The notes: generated by a model from the letters alone, not told the origin. 64,000 nucleotides of DNA from Sphingomonas arvum (GCF_026013565.1 NZ_JAPDOB010000001.1:558001-622000); one strand, 5' to 3'; numbered from the stretch's first letter, positions 1 to 8,983 are shown. Program-made: numbers and translations.

Positions 1-84
1 GTCAGGCGCAAGCACCTCGTCCAGTTCCCAGTTCCCGCGCAGCGACGAGGCGAGCGCCTGTTGAAAGGTGAAGTCGTGGTACAT
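1..84 (-). CDS. 5' end of an unidentified protein, cut by the window edge
   Basis: Only the first 28 codons are present. The peptide begins MYHDFTFQQALASS and runs off the window edge. The ATG at 84 follows a GGAGG Shine-Dalgarno sequence with suitable spacing. It lies 25 bases downstream of a 36-residue membrane peptide gene on the same strand, so the two are probably co-transcribed. I do not recognise the family from so short a stretch and give no function. Confidence 0.6.
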   Translation of the reverse strand, partial: MYHDFTFQQALASSLRGNWELDEVLAPD

Positions 85-109
85 GGCGGTCCTCCGGCCC
101 TCCCGGCCG

Positions 110-220
110 TCAAAGCAGGAAGGGTGAAACGGCGAGGGCGGCGGTGGTCAGGCCGCTGATGAAGGCGCAGGCGAGGACCAGCAGGGCCCGGCCGCGCAGT
201 TCGTAGGTCAGTTCGTCCAT
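110..220 (-). CDS. 36-residue predicted single-pass membrane peptide
   Basis: This short gene has an ATG preceded by a clear AAGGGGA ribosome binding site and ends in TGA. The peptide starts MDELTYELRGRALLVL, has charged residues in the first eleven positions, and continues as one hydrophobic stretch to the end. That fits a single membrane helix with its N-terminus in the cytoplasm. The cut-off gene ending at the window start follows 25 bases later on the same strand, so the peptide may be an accessory to that protein (inference). Family unknown. Confidence 0.5.
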   Translation of the reverse strand: MDELTYELRGRALLVLACAFISGLTTAALAVSPFLL

Positions 221-397
221 GTCTTGTCCCCTTGGTGGCCAGGTACGGGATCGGCGATCTCGCGAACCCCATGTCCGCAAGTTGTTCGCTGCTGTTCGTC
301 CGTGGCTGGGGATGATTTACGCCGGCCGATGCGCTACTGATATGACCGGGCAACCGGATGAATTGACCGAAACGCCGGAACCCACGAGGAAACCGTC

Positions 398-2188
398 ATG
401 GATGTCCTCAGCGACATTCTGTCCTCACTGCACTTGACCGGCGGGGTGATCCTCGAAGGGGAGGCGCACGGCGACTGGTGCGTTTACTCCCAGCTGAAAC
501 CGGAAGACATCGCCGCATTGTTTCCGAACGGCGGTCCGGTCATCGCCTATCACTACGTCAAGCAGGGCCGCTTGTTCGCGCAGGTAGAAGGGCAGCCGCC
601 GGTGAAGGCGGACGCGGGCTCCATCCTGCTGTTCCCGCGCAACGTCCGGCACCGGCTGTTCACCAGTGATGCGCCGAAGCCAATCGACTCGCACGACTTC
701 ATCCGGGGCGCGACCGAACGTGGGCTGGCCCGCTTCACGATCGACGGGAGTGGCGACGCGGTGGAGTTCTATTGCGGCTTCCTTGGCGTAGAGGCGGGCG
801 AGCACCCGCTGCTGGAATGCCTGCCGGCCATGCTGAAGGTGGAGGACATCAGCGAGGTGCGGGAGCGCTGGCTGGAGCAGAACCTGGCTTTTCTGACGAC
901 CGGGCAGCCGAGCGACGAGGTCGTGACCCGTATTGCCGAGCTGCTGTTCGCGGAAGCCGTGCGGGCCTATGTCGACGACCTGCCAGAGGGAGACAACGGC
1001 TGGCTCGACGGGCTGCGTGACCCGGCGGTCGCCCGCGCGCTGTCGATCATCCATGCCCGCTTCGCCGACGACCTCGACATCGAGTTGCTGGCGCGGGAGG
1101 CGGGCGTGTCGCGAACCGTGCTTGGCGAGCGCTTCTCGGCGCTGCTGGGCGAATCGCCCATGCGTTACTGCGCCAAGTGGCGGATGCGGCAGGCGGCAAA
1201 CCTGCTGCGCGAGGGCAAGGAAAATACCGCCAACATCGCCTATCGCGTCGGCTTCAACTCGGAAGCGGCGTTCAACCGGGCGTTCAAGCGCGAGTTCGGC
1301 CTCCCGCCCGCGGCTTGGAAACGGCTGGGGCAGCGTGAAGCGGATGCGCACGCCGGGCCGCAGCCCGCTCCGATCCGCTTCGCCCACTCGGCCGACGGCA
1401 CGCGGATCGCGTGGACTGTGTCGGGCCAGGGCGACCCGCTGCTGATGCCGGGCGTCTGGTTCCACCAGATCGCGGAGGACGGCAACAGTCCGTTGTGGGG
1501 CCACTGGCTGACGCTGGCGACGCACGGGCACCGGGCTTATCGGGCGGACACCCGCGGCTGCGGCCAGTCGGAGTTGCACCCGGCCCGCTGGACCTTCGAC
1601 GCCGTAGTCCAAGATCTGGAGTGCCTGGCGTCTCAGGCGGGAGACGGGCCGGTCGACCTTCTGACTTTCTCCAACAGTGCGGCCATCGCACTCGCTTATG
1701 CGGCGCGGCATCCGGAGCGGGTTAAGCGAATGGTGCTGGTAGCAGGCTACGCGCAGGGCGTGCTGGCGCGCGGCGATCCGAGTGAGATCGGTGTCCGCAC
1801 GGCGGCGGTGGAGATGGGCCGGCAGATGCTGGACCGCGATCCGCAGGCGTTTGGCCGGATGATCGGCGCCCTGGTCGTCCCGCAGGCCAGCGACGAGCTG
1901 CAAGAGTGGTGCTCGGCCCGCTTCTGCCACCCGGTGTTCCTCAATCCGGACGCGCAGCGCTGCTACGGCGAGATCGACGTGCTGGACGTGCTGCCTACCA
2001 TCCGTGCACCGGTGCTGCTGGTGCACAGCCGTGGGGACCGGGTCAGCCCGTTGAGCGGGGCGGAGTTGATGGCCCGGTCGTTGCCCGACGCCCGGCTAGT
2101 ACCGCTGGACAGCGACAACCACATCCTGACCAGGACCGAGCCAGCCTGGGAGGTGGCGCGGGCCGCGGTCGCCGACTTCCTGCGCTGA
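398..2188 (+). CDS. AraC-family regulator fused to an alpha/beta hydrolase
   Basis: The 596-residue protein has three parts. Residues about 1-195 look like the cupin-type ligand-binding domain of AraC regulators. Residues about 215-312 hold the paired AraC helix-turn-helix motifs (LAREAGVSRTVLGERF, then NIAYRVGFNSEAAFNRAFKR). Residues about 325-596 form an alpha/beta hydrolase. A catalytic triad can be proposed: Ser425 in T-F-S-N-S, Asp547 in SRGDRVSP and His575 in DSDNHIL. The nucleophile elbow lacks the usual flanking glycines (GxSxG), so activity may be altered. The ATG at 398 gives the cupin domain its usual N-terminus. It is divergent from the small genes at 1-220, an obvious possible target. 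The hydrolase could sense or destroy the ligand, but that is inference. Confidence 0.85.
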   Translation: MDVLSDILSSLHLTGGVILEGEAHGDWCVYSQLKPEDIAALFPNGGPVIAYHYVKQGRLFAQVEGQPPVKADAGSILLFPRNVRHRLFTSDAPKPIDSHDFIRGATERGLARFTIDGSGDAVEFYCGFLGVEAGEHPLLECLPAMLKVEDISEVRERWLEQNLAFLTTGQPSDEVVTRIAELLFAEAVRAYVDDLPEGDNGWLDGLRDPAVARALSIIHARFADDLDIELLAREAGVSRTVLGERFSALLGESPMRYCAKWRMRQAANLLREGKENTANIAYRVGFNSEAAFNRAFKREFGLPPAAWKRLGQREADAHAGPQPAPIRFAHSADGTRIAWTVSGQGDPLLMPGVWFHQIAEDGNSPLWGHWLTLATHGHRAYRADTRGCGQSELHPARWTFDAVVQDLECLASQAGDGPVDLLTFSNSAAIALAYAARHPERVKRMVLVAGYAQGVLARGDPSEIGVRTAAVEMGRQMLDRDPQAFGRMIGALVVPQASDELQEWCSARFCHPVFLNPDAQRCYGEIDVLDVLPTIRAPVLLVHSRGDRVSPLSGAELMARSLPDARLVPLDSDNHILTRTEPAWEVARAAVADFLR

Positions 2189-2227
2189 GCGCGGCCGCCC
2201 GGAGCGTGTCCGGACGACCGCTATCGC

Positions 2228-5200
2228 TCAGATAAAGGTGTCGGACGAGAGCGCCTGCGCGGCGCCGACCAGCTGTATGCCGTTCACGGTAGCGAACACG
2301 CCGTTCAGGACAACAGTGAAATCGGCCTTGCCGTCGCCGTTGGTGTCGCCAGCGATGGTGGTGTCCACCCCGTTGTTCGTAATCGACAGGAACTTGGGGT
2401 TGAACGCGCTGAAGTCGAGCCGGTCGGCCGAGCTGTAGTCCGTAATGACATCGCCGTTTGCGTCGGCCGCCGAATTGAACACGAACACGTCGGCGCCGCC
2501 GCGACCGCTCAGCGTGTCACGACCCCCCAGGCCGTTGAGGATGTTTGCACCATCATCGCCGCGAAGGAGGTCGCCGTAGCCGCTGCCGTTGATGTTCTCG
2601 ATGCCGACCAGCACGTCGCCATGGGCATCGCCGTAGAGCTGGCTGCTGCGCATCAGGTCGACGTCCACCCGCGATCCCGACCAGTGATAGCTGACCGTGT
2701 CGCTTCCGACGCCACCGTTGATGTAATCGGCGCTGCCGACCCCGACGATGAAGTCGTCGCCCGCGCCCGCATCCACATTGTCGACCTTGGACCAGTCGGC
2801 ATTGATATAGTCGTTCCCCGCCGTGCCGGTGATGGTCGGCGTGGTCGGGAAGCCGGACGGAACGGTCGGGGTCGTAGGCGGAGTGGCCGTGTCGTCGCTG
2901 ACTATGGTGCCCACGCCCTGGGCGTCCGCGATCGTCAGGTTGACGCCGTTCGACAGGTTCAGGGTGAAGGCCTCATTGCTCTCGACAAGCGTGTCGTTGA
3001 TCAGCGCCACGTTCACCGTCGCCGTCGACTGGCCGGCGGCAAAGGACACGGTGCCAGAGGCGGCGGTATAGTCGGAGCCAGCAGTGGCAGTGCCGTTTGC
3101 CGTCGCGTAGCTGACCGACGAGACGGACGACAGGTCGCCCGAGCGGGTCAGAGTGAAGCTCAGCAGGCCGTTCGCCTCGTTTGCGGTGACGTCGTTGACC
3201 ACGACGGACGGTGCCGTCGGCGTGGGTGCGACGTCGTCGCTGGCGATGGTGGCGACGCCCTGCGCGTCCGTGATGGTGACGTTGGTGCCTCCGCTGAGGT
3301 TGACGAAGAATGTCTCCGGGTTCTCGACCAGCGTGTCGTTGATGATGCCGACGGTCACGGTCCGGGTCGCCTCGCCTGCCGCGAAGCTCACCGTGCCGCT
3401 GAGCGCGGTATAGTCGGACCCCGCGGTCGCCGTGCCGTTGGCCGTGGCGAAGTTCACCGTTGAGACGTCGGTCAGGGAGCCGGTGCGGGTAATGGTGAAG
3501 GTGACCGAGCCGTTGCGCTCGTCCGCCGCGACATCGTTGATCGTTACCGACGGCGCGGTCGTGCTTGGCGCTCCCACGGTCACACCGTTCACATTGGTGA
3601 AGACCCCGTTCAACGTGACGGTGAAGTCGCCCACACCGTCATTGTCGGTATCGCCGGTGAGAGTGGTGTTCACGCCATTGTTGGTGATCGACAGGAACTT
3701 GGGGGCGAAGGCGCTGAAGTCGAGCCGGTCCTCGGCCGTATAGTCCGTGATCACGTCGCCGTTGGCGTCGCTCGCCGAGTTGAACAGGAAGGTGTCCGCC
3801 CCGCCGCGGCCGGTCAGCACGTCCTTGCCGCCCAGCCCATTCAGCACGTTGGCGCCATCGTCGCCGCGTAGGGTGTCGTTCTGGCCGCTGCCATTGACGT
3901 TTTCGATGTTGACGAGGACGTCGCCGTTGGCGTCGCCGTTCTGCTGGTAGGTGCGCAGCAGGTCCACATCGACCCGCGCGCCCGACCAGTGGTAGCTGAC
4001 CGTGTCGATGCCTGCGCCACCGTCGATATAGTCCGCGCTGCCGACCCCGGTGATGAAGTCGTCGCCCGCTCCAGCCGCGACATAATCGACCTTTGACCAG
4101 TCGGCGTTGAGGTTGTCGTTGCCGCTGGTGCCGACGATCGTCGGCACCGTCGGGAAGCCGGCCGGCGGCATGGGCGTGGTAGGAGGCGTCGGCGCCACGT
4201 CCTCGCTGACGATCGTGCCCACGCCTTGCGCGTCGGCGATGGTTAGGTTGGTCCCGCCCGTCAGGTTGAGGAACAGCGTCTCGGGGTTCTCGACGGCCGT
4301 GTCGTTGATCAGCGAGACGGTGACGGTGGCGGTGGCCTGCCCGGTGGCGAATGAGACGACGCCCGAGGTGCCGGTATAGTCCGACCCGGCGGTCGCGGTC
4401 CCGTTGGCAGTGGCATAGTTCACCGACGATGCCGCGCTGAGGTCGCCCGAGCGGGTCAGCGTGAACAGCATCGCCCCGTCCGCCTCGTTGGCGGTGACGT
4501 CGCTGACCGCGACAGAAGGCGCGACCGGGGCAGGGGCCACGTCGTCGCTGATGATCGTACCGACGCCCTGCGCGTCGGCGATAGTGACGTTGGTCCCGCC
4601 GCTCAGATTGACGAAGAAGGTTTCCGGGTTCTCCACCAGCTTATCGTCCGTCAGCGCCACCGTGATCGTCCGGGTCGCCTCGCCCGCCGCAAAGCTGACC
4701 GTGCCGCTCAGGGCCTGGTAGTCGGACCCCGCCGTGGCCGTGCCATTTGCGGTGGTGAAGTTGACCGTCGACGGGTTAGTCAGCGTGCCCGAGCGAGTCA
4801 CCGTGAAGGTGATGGAGCCGGCCTGCTCGCCCGCCGTTACGTCGTTGATCGCCACTGTCGGCGCGACCGCGGGCGGGTTCGTCGCCGGGGCCAGCACACC
4901 GTTCACGCTGGTGAAGACGCCGTTCAGCGTCACGGTAAAGTCGCCCACGCCGTCATTGTTGACGTCGCCGACGATCCTGGTGTTCAGTCCATCGTTGGTC
5001 AGCGACAGGAACTTCGGCGCAAACGCGCTGAAGTCGAGCCGGTCTTCCGCCGAATAGTCGGTGATCACGTCGCCGTTGGCATCGCTGGCGGAGCTGAACA
5101 GGAATACGTCGGCGCCCCCGCGCCCAGTCAGCGTGTCCGCGCCGCCCAGCCCGTTGAGCACGTTCGCGCCATTGTCGCCGCGCAGAGTGTCACCTTGACC

Positions 5201-6790
5201 ACTGCCGTTAACGTTTTCGATGTTGGCCAGCACATCGCCGTTGGCGTCACCGCCGCCCTGGAAGGTGCGCATGAGGTCCACATCGACGCGCGATCCCGAC
5301 CAGTGGTAGCTGATCGTGTCGATCCCGGCGCCACCGTCGATGAAGTCGGCATTGCCGGCGCCGACGATGAAGTCGTTGCCGCCCTTGGCGTCGATGTTGT
5401 CGACCTTGGTCCAGTCCGCGTTGATATAGTCGTCGCCAGCGCTGCCGACGATGGTCGGGGTGGTCGGATACCCGTCGGGGATGTTCGGGGTTGGCGACAG
5501 GTCCTCGCTGACGATGTTGCCCACGCCCTGCGCATCGACGATCGTTGCATTCACCCCGCCGGACAGGTTGAGGGTCAGCAGTTCCCCTTTTTCATAAAGG
5601 GTGTCGTTGATGATCTGCACGGTGATGGTAGCGGTCGCCTGACCGGCGGCGAAGGTGAGGGTACCAGCGGCAGCAAGGTAGTCGGACCCGGCAATCGCCG
5701 TACCGTCGGCGGTCGCGAAGTCGACTGACGAAGCGGCCGACAGGTCACCGGCGCGCGTAACGGTGAAGACCATCACGCCGCCCGCTTCGTTGATGGCCAC
5801 GTCGTTGACGGCCACCGCCGGTGGACCCGAGGCCGGAGCGGCCAGGGTGAACGGATCGACGTAGCTCCCGAAATAGCCCTCCATCAGGTTCATGTACGCC
5901 GAATCGGGCTGGCCTTCCTTAGCCATGTACAGGGTGTAGCTGGTGTCCCACGGACCGCCGCCCCAGGCCGTTGCCTCCAGTTTATTGGCGACCATGTAGT
6001 CGAGCGCATTCTTCTGGATCTCGAGCCAGCGCGGGTCGGTGCTGGGCGCTCCGAACTCACCGATCATGCCCTTGAACCCATGCGCGTTGAGCCAGTCCAC
6101 GAACGGCTTGAGCCGGTCGACGCCGATCTCCGGGTAGGCCTTCTCGCCCTCGTAGGTGTAACGGTACGCGCCTTCGTTGAACTGATCGTAGTAGCCGTGG
6201 GCGGTATAGATCAGCCGGTTGGCTGGGTCGGTGATGATGAGGTCGGCGTTGTTGTCCAGCCAGGTGTGCGTCGACGACCAGCCGTCACCCTCGATGTAGA
6301 TGATGGCCTTCATATCGACGGTGCGGATGGCGTCAGTCGCCGCTTGCGCCGCCGCCTTCCACGCGCCTGCGACCGGCATGTCGTGCGGCTCGTTCATCAG
6401 GTCGTAGCCGACCAGCGCCGGATAGCTTTTGAACTCGGTCGCCATCTTCTGCCAGAAGTCGGCGAATTGCGCCGGGGTCGGCCCGCCCACGTCACCGATC
6501 GCCTTGCCGTTGTACCGGCCATAATTGTGCAGATCGAGCACGACGTTCATGCCCAGCGATCCCGCATCGGTCAGCAACTGCTTGAGCACCGCGATGTCGC
6601 TCGCAAGGTCGAGCGGCCCGTCCAAGGCAGACTGCAGTCGCTCCCACCCGACTGGGATCCGGACCAGGTCCACGCCCTTGCTGTTATAGTATTGGAGCTC
6701 GGCTAGCGTCGGATAATGATAGCCGTTGTCGGGCGAGCCTCCGGTACCGTTGAATTCGCCGCCAGAAATGTTGAGGCCGATCGTCGCCAT
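2228..6790 (-). CDS. Large GH5-type glycosidase with Calx-beta and RTX modules
   Basis: The 1520-residue protein starts with a cellulase-like GH5 domain at residues 1-315. Glu134 (in MNEPHD) is the predicted acid/base and Glu245 (in IGEFGAP) the nucleophile. Five Calx-beta domains follow at about 323-430, 644-750, 757-864, 1080-1186 and 1194-1300. Three calcium-binding RTX-like modules with GGxGxD-type repeats lie at about 437-632, 877-1072 and 1310-1507. There is no N-terminal signal peptide, and a hydrophobic, acidic C-terminus follows the last RTX module. This fits type I secretion, although no type I transporter gene is in the window. A divergent paralogue starts at 7274. The substrate cannot be read from sequence; a beta-glucan or exopolysaccharide is plausible. 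Confidence 0.9.
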   Translation of the reverse strand: MATIGLNISGGEFNGTGGSPDNGYHYPTLAELQYYNSKGVDLVRIPVGWERLQSALDGPLDLASDIAVLKQLLTDAGSLGMNVVLDLHNYGRYNGKAIGDVGGPTPAQFADFWQKMATEFKSYPALVGYDLMNEPHDMPVAGAWKAAAQAATDAIRTVDMKAIIYIEGDGWSSTHTWLDNNADLIITDPANRLIYTAHGYYDQFNEGAYRYTYEGEKAYPEIGVDRLKPFVDWLNAHGFKGMIGEFGAPSTDPRWLEIQKNALDYMVANKLEATAWGGGPWDTSYTLYMAKEGQPDSAYMNLMEGYFGSYVDPFTLAAPASGPPAVAVNDVAINEAGGVMVFTVTRAGDLSAASSVDFATADGTAIAGSDYLAAAGTLTFAAGQATATITVQIINDTLYEKGELLTLNLSGGVNATIVDAQGVGNIVSEDLSPTPNIPDGYPTTPTIVGSAGDDYINADWTKVDNIDAKGGNDFIVGAGNADFIDGGAGIDTISYHWSGSRVDVDLMRTFQGGGDANGDVLANIENVNGSGQGDTLRGDNGANVLNGLGGADTLTGRGGADVFLFSSASDANGDVITDYSAEDRLDFSAFAPKFLSLTNDGLNTRIVGDVNNDGVGDFTVTLNGVFTSVNGVLAPATNPPAVAPTVAINDVTAGEQAGSITFTVTRSGTLTNPSTVNFTTANGTATAGSDYQALSGTVSFAAGEATRTITVALTDDKLVENPETFFVNLSGGTNVTIADAQGVGTIISDDVAPAPVAPSVAVSDVTANEADGAMLFTLTRSGDLSAASSVNYATANGTATAGSDYTGTSGVVSFATGQATATVTVSLINDTAVENPETLFLNLTGGTNLTIADAQGVGTIVSEDVAPTPPTTPMPPAGFPTVPTIVGTSGNDNLNADWSKVDYVAAGAGDDFITGVGSADYIDGGAGIDTVSYHWSGARVDVDLLRTYQQNGDANGDVLVNIENVNGSGQNDTLRGDDGANVLNGLGGKDVLTGRGGADTFLFNSASDANGDVITDYTAEDRLDFSAFAPKFLSITNNGVNTTLTGDTDNDGVGDFTVTLNGVFTNVNGVTVGAPSTTAPSVTINDVAADERNGSVTFTITRTGSLTDVSTVNFATANGTATAGSDYTALSGTVSFAAGEATRTVTVGIINDTLVENPETFFVNLSGGTNVTITDAQGVATIASDDVAPTPTAPSVVVNDVTANEANGLLSFTLTRSGDLSSVSSVSYATANGTATAGSDYTAASGTVSFAAGQSTATVNVALINDTLVESNEAFTLNLSNGVNLTIADAQGVGTIVSDDTATPPTTPTVPSGFPTTPTITGTAGNDYINADWSKVDNVDAGAGDDFIVGVGSADYINGGVGSDTVSYHWSGSRVDVDLMRSSQLYGDAHGDVLVGIENINGSGYGDLLRGDDGANILNGLGGRDTLSGRGGADVFVFNSAADANGDVITDYSSADRLDFSAFNPKFLSITNNGVDTTIAGDTNGDGKADFTVVLNGVFATVNGIQLVGAAQALSSDTFI
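2270..5824 (-). repeat. Tandem Calx-beta/RTX repeat modules inside the GH5 gene
   Basis: The gene contains three related units. A partial one (one Calx-beta plus RTX) lies at about 4895-5824. Two full ones (two Calx-beta plus RTX) lie at about 3575-4861 and 2270-3553. The period is near 1.3 kb. Each unit re-uses the same phrases, for example SYHWSG, GDDGANVLNGLGG and RLDFSAF. The pattern indicates internal duplication of a roughly 430-residue block. Confidence 0.85.
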
Positions 6791-7273
6791 TCGTTACGCT
6801 CCCAAGGTCTTACGACCAAAAATTTCGTGGTTCGCCCGCTCGAAAGGACGACGATTCACAGAATGTTAGGCTTGGTGGTTAAGCATAACCGGCAAACCGG
6901 CTCGATCCAGCCTTGTTCCTCCAACCGCGGCAGTGTTCCTTCGTGAAACAGTGTCCCTGAACGTTAATTCCCGCGAGACGCGGCTTTTGCATCACAGAGA
7001 GCCAGGGTTGGCCCATGAGGCCAAGCGGAGGTCCACGTGGCGATAGCCTGATCAAACGCCATCGCTGCAAACCCAGCCAAGCGGAGTATTAACGGCACAT
7101 TTCCAGCCTAGATGTTCCGCGTTCGCACGTTAATTCATCGAGCTGTAGCAACGGTTTACCGACAATCGGGTAACTCTTCCTGTTGCACCGGAGAACTCCG
7201 CGATAGCCGATGCGACCACGAGGCAGGTTCCTGTTTCGATTCCGTAATTAGTTCAGTTCAGGGCGGGGATTAC
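6791..7273. other. Divergent intergenic region between the two GH5 genes
   Basis: This 483-base stretch separates two divergent glycosidase genes and must carry both promoters. It is visibly more AT-rich than the genes around it. Two short direct repeats are present: ACGTTAATTC at 6961 and 7127, and CCAAGCGGAG at 7021 and 7077. They may be binding sites for a shared regulator, but their spacing gives no clear operator model. Open frames reach into the region from 7274, but they lack a good ribosome binding site and their extra residues do not resemble the paralogue. I see no gene here. Confidence 0.5.
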
Positions 7274-8983
7274 ATGATCGGTATTAATTTGTCTGGGGCC
7301 GAGTTCGGCTCCGGGAACACTTATGGGCGTGATTATCATTATCCTGATCTGAACGAGATCAAATATTACGCAGGCAAGGGTGCGCAGTTGATCCGGCTGC
7401 CATTCGACTGGGAGCGCATGCAGCCATCGCTTGGGGGAGCGCTGGACCCGAATGAACTCGGTCGGTTGAAGCAGTTCCTGGCCGATGCGCAAACCGCAGG
7501 CGTCAAGGTCGTCATCGATCTCCACAACTACGGCCGGTACAATGGACAAACCGTCGGCTCTTGGGCCGTGCCGAACGCGAAGTTCGCCGATTTCTGGCAG
7601 AAGCTCGCGGCGGCGGTGAAGGATGCTCCGGCCCTGATCGGCTATGGCATCATGAACGAGCCACACGACATGGGGGGTGCCGGCGTATGGAAGGCGGCCG
7701 CACAGGCCGCGGTGGACGCCATTCGCCGCGTCGACGGAACTCACTCCATCTTCGCCAGCGGGGACGGCTGGTCCGGAGCCCACAGCTGGCAGTCGATCAA
7801 TCGGGATTTCATCCTGAAGGACCCGGCCAACAACATCTATTACGAAGCCCACCAGTATTTCGACCGGGACTCGTCGGGCACGTACAACGGCTCCTATGAC
7901 CAGCAGGGCGCCTACGCGAACGTCGGTGTCGACCGGCTGAAGCCGTTCTTTGATTGGCTCAAGGCCAACAATCTCAAGGGCTTCATCGGCGAGTTCGGTG
8001 TTCCCAGCAATGATCCGCGCTGGATCGAGGTCGAGAACCGCGCCGTCCAGTACATGGAAGCCAACGGCGTGTCGGGCACGGCGTGGGGAGGCGGTTTCTG
8101 GTGGCCCAAGGATTACCCCATGTTCATGGGCAGCCCCGACAAGGGTGAGTCGAATTACTTCAACTCGCTGAAGGGGTTCCTGGACGACGGGACCTGGGGA
8201 TCGACAACGACCACCACTACGCCGACCACCACCACCACCACCACCACGCCGCCCCCGCCGCCGCCCACGACGACCACGACGACGACCACCACCACCACCA
8301 CGTCGACGGCCGACCTCAGCAACCCGACAATCGTCGGGTCAGCCGGTAACGACTGGCTGAACGGTACTCCCGGCAACGACAGAATGGACGGCCGCGACGG
8401 CAACGACACGCTTACGGGAACCGGCGGCGCCGATGTACTCTCCGGAGGCAACGGCTCCGACACGGCGAGCTACCATTGGTCGGGTGCCGGAGTGAACGTC
8501 GATCTCACCCGCGCGACGCAGCTGTATGGCGATGCGCACGGCGACACCCTGATCGGCATCGAGAATGTGACCGGCAGCGGTAACGCGGACATCCTGTTCG
8601 GCGACGCGGGCGCCAACGTGCTGAACGGCAATGGCGGCAACGACACGATCAATGGTCGTGGCGGCGCCGACGTCCTGACGGGCGGCGCGGGCAACGACCG
8701 CTTCATCTTCGATACTGCCGCAAACGCAAACGGGGACAAGATCACGGACTGGGCGTCGGGCGATACCATTGACCTGGGGCAGATCGACGCGAACAGCGGG
8801 GCATCCGGCGACCAGGCGTTCACGAACATCGGTTCCGGCGCATTTACCAGGGTGGCGGGCCAGCTGCAGATCCACAGCGACGCCGCCAACACCTACATCG
8901 CCGGCGATGTGAACGGCGACGGGGTGGCGGACTTCACGCTGACCCTGGTGGGCGTTCATGCCGTCACGGGGATAATCCTGTAG
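7274..8983 (+). CDS. GH5-type glycosidase with Thr/Pro linker and RTX repeats
   Basis: The 569-residue protein is a paralogue of the divergent 1520-residue enzyme. Residues 1-308 form the GH5 catalytic domain, with Glu129 in MNEPHD as predicted acid/base and Glu240 in IGEFGVP as nucleophile. Residues about 310-345 are an almost pure threonine/proline linker. Residues about 348-566 are one RTX-like calcium-binding module with repeats such as GGNGGNDTINGRGG. There is no N-terminal signal peptide, so type I secretion through the C-terminus is likely. I chose the ATG at 7274 because the paralogue starts at the same place (MIGINLSG versus MATIGLNISG) and a GGCGGGGA motif precedes it. An in-frame extension to 7112 exists but looks non-coding. 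Confidence 0.88.
   Translation: MIGINLSGAEFGSGNTYGRDYHYPDLNEIKYYAGKGAQLIRLPFDWERMQPSLGGALDPNELGRLKQFLADAQTAGVKVVIDLHNYGRYNGQTVGSWAVPNAKFADFWQKLAAAVKDAPALIGYGIMNEPHDMGGAGVWKAAAQAAVDAIRRVDGTHSIFASGDGWSGAHSWQSINRDFILKDPANNIYYEAHQYFDRDSSGTYNGSYDQQGAYANVGVDRLKPFFDWLKANNLKGFIGEFGVPSNDPRWIEVENRAVQYMEANGVSGTAWGGGFWWPKDYPMFMGSPDKGESNYFNSLKGFLDDGTWGSTTTTTTPTTTTTTTTPPPPPPTTTTTTTTTTTTSTADLSNPTIVGSAGNDWLNGTPGNDRMDGRDGNDTLTGTGGADVLSGGNGSDTASYHWSGAGVNVDLTRATQLYGDAHGDTLIGIENVTGSGNADILFGDAGANVLNGNGGNDTINGRGGADVLTGGAGNDRFIFDTAANANGDKITDWASGDTIDLGQIDANSGASGDQAFTNIGSGAFTRVAGQLQIHSDAANTYIAGDVNGDGVADFTLTLVGVHAVTGIIL
8203..8312 (+). repeat. ACC-type trinucleotide repeat encoding the Thr/Pro linker
   Basis: The DNA is a run of ACC/ACG/ACT triplets interrupted by CCG/CCC triplets. 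It codes for three threonine-rich blocks and one proline block. The unit is three bases, so slippage would change linker length without shifting the reading frame. Confidence 0.8.

Noticed and set aside
425-2026. Long open frame of 533 codons on the minus strand opposite the AraC-hydrolase gene
   Set aside because: It is the mirror of a GC-rich coding frame, shows no domain pattern and has arginine/histidine-rich composition typical of such shadows.
2189-2227. Terminator between the AraC-hydrolase and GH5 genes
   Set aside because: Only a five-pair CCGGA/TCCGG stem is present, without a T-run.
7112-7273. 54-residue N-terminal extension of the second GH5 enzyme
   Set aside because: It is not a signal peptide, lacks a ribosome binding site and has no match in the paralogue, which starts at the position equal to 7274.
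8203-8312. Possible CRISPR-like or satellite array at the ACC repeats
   Set aside because: The unit is three bases, lies inside a coding frame and has no spacers.
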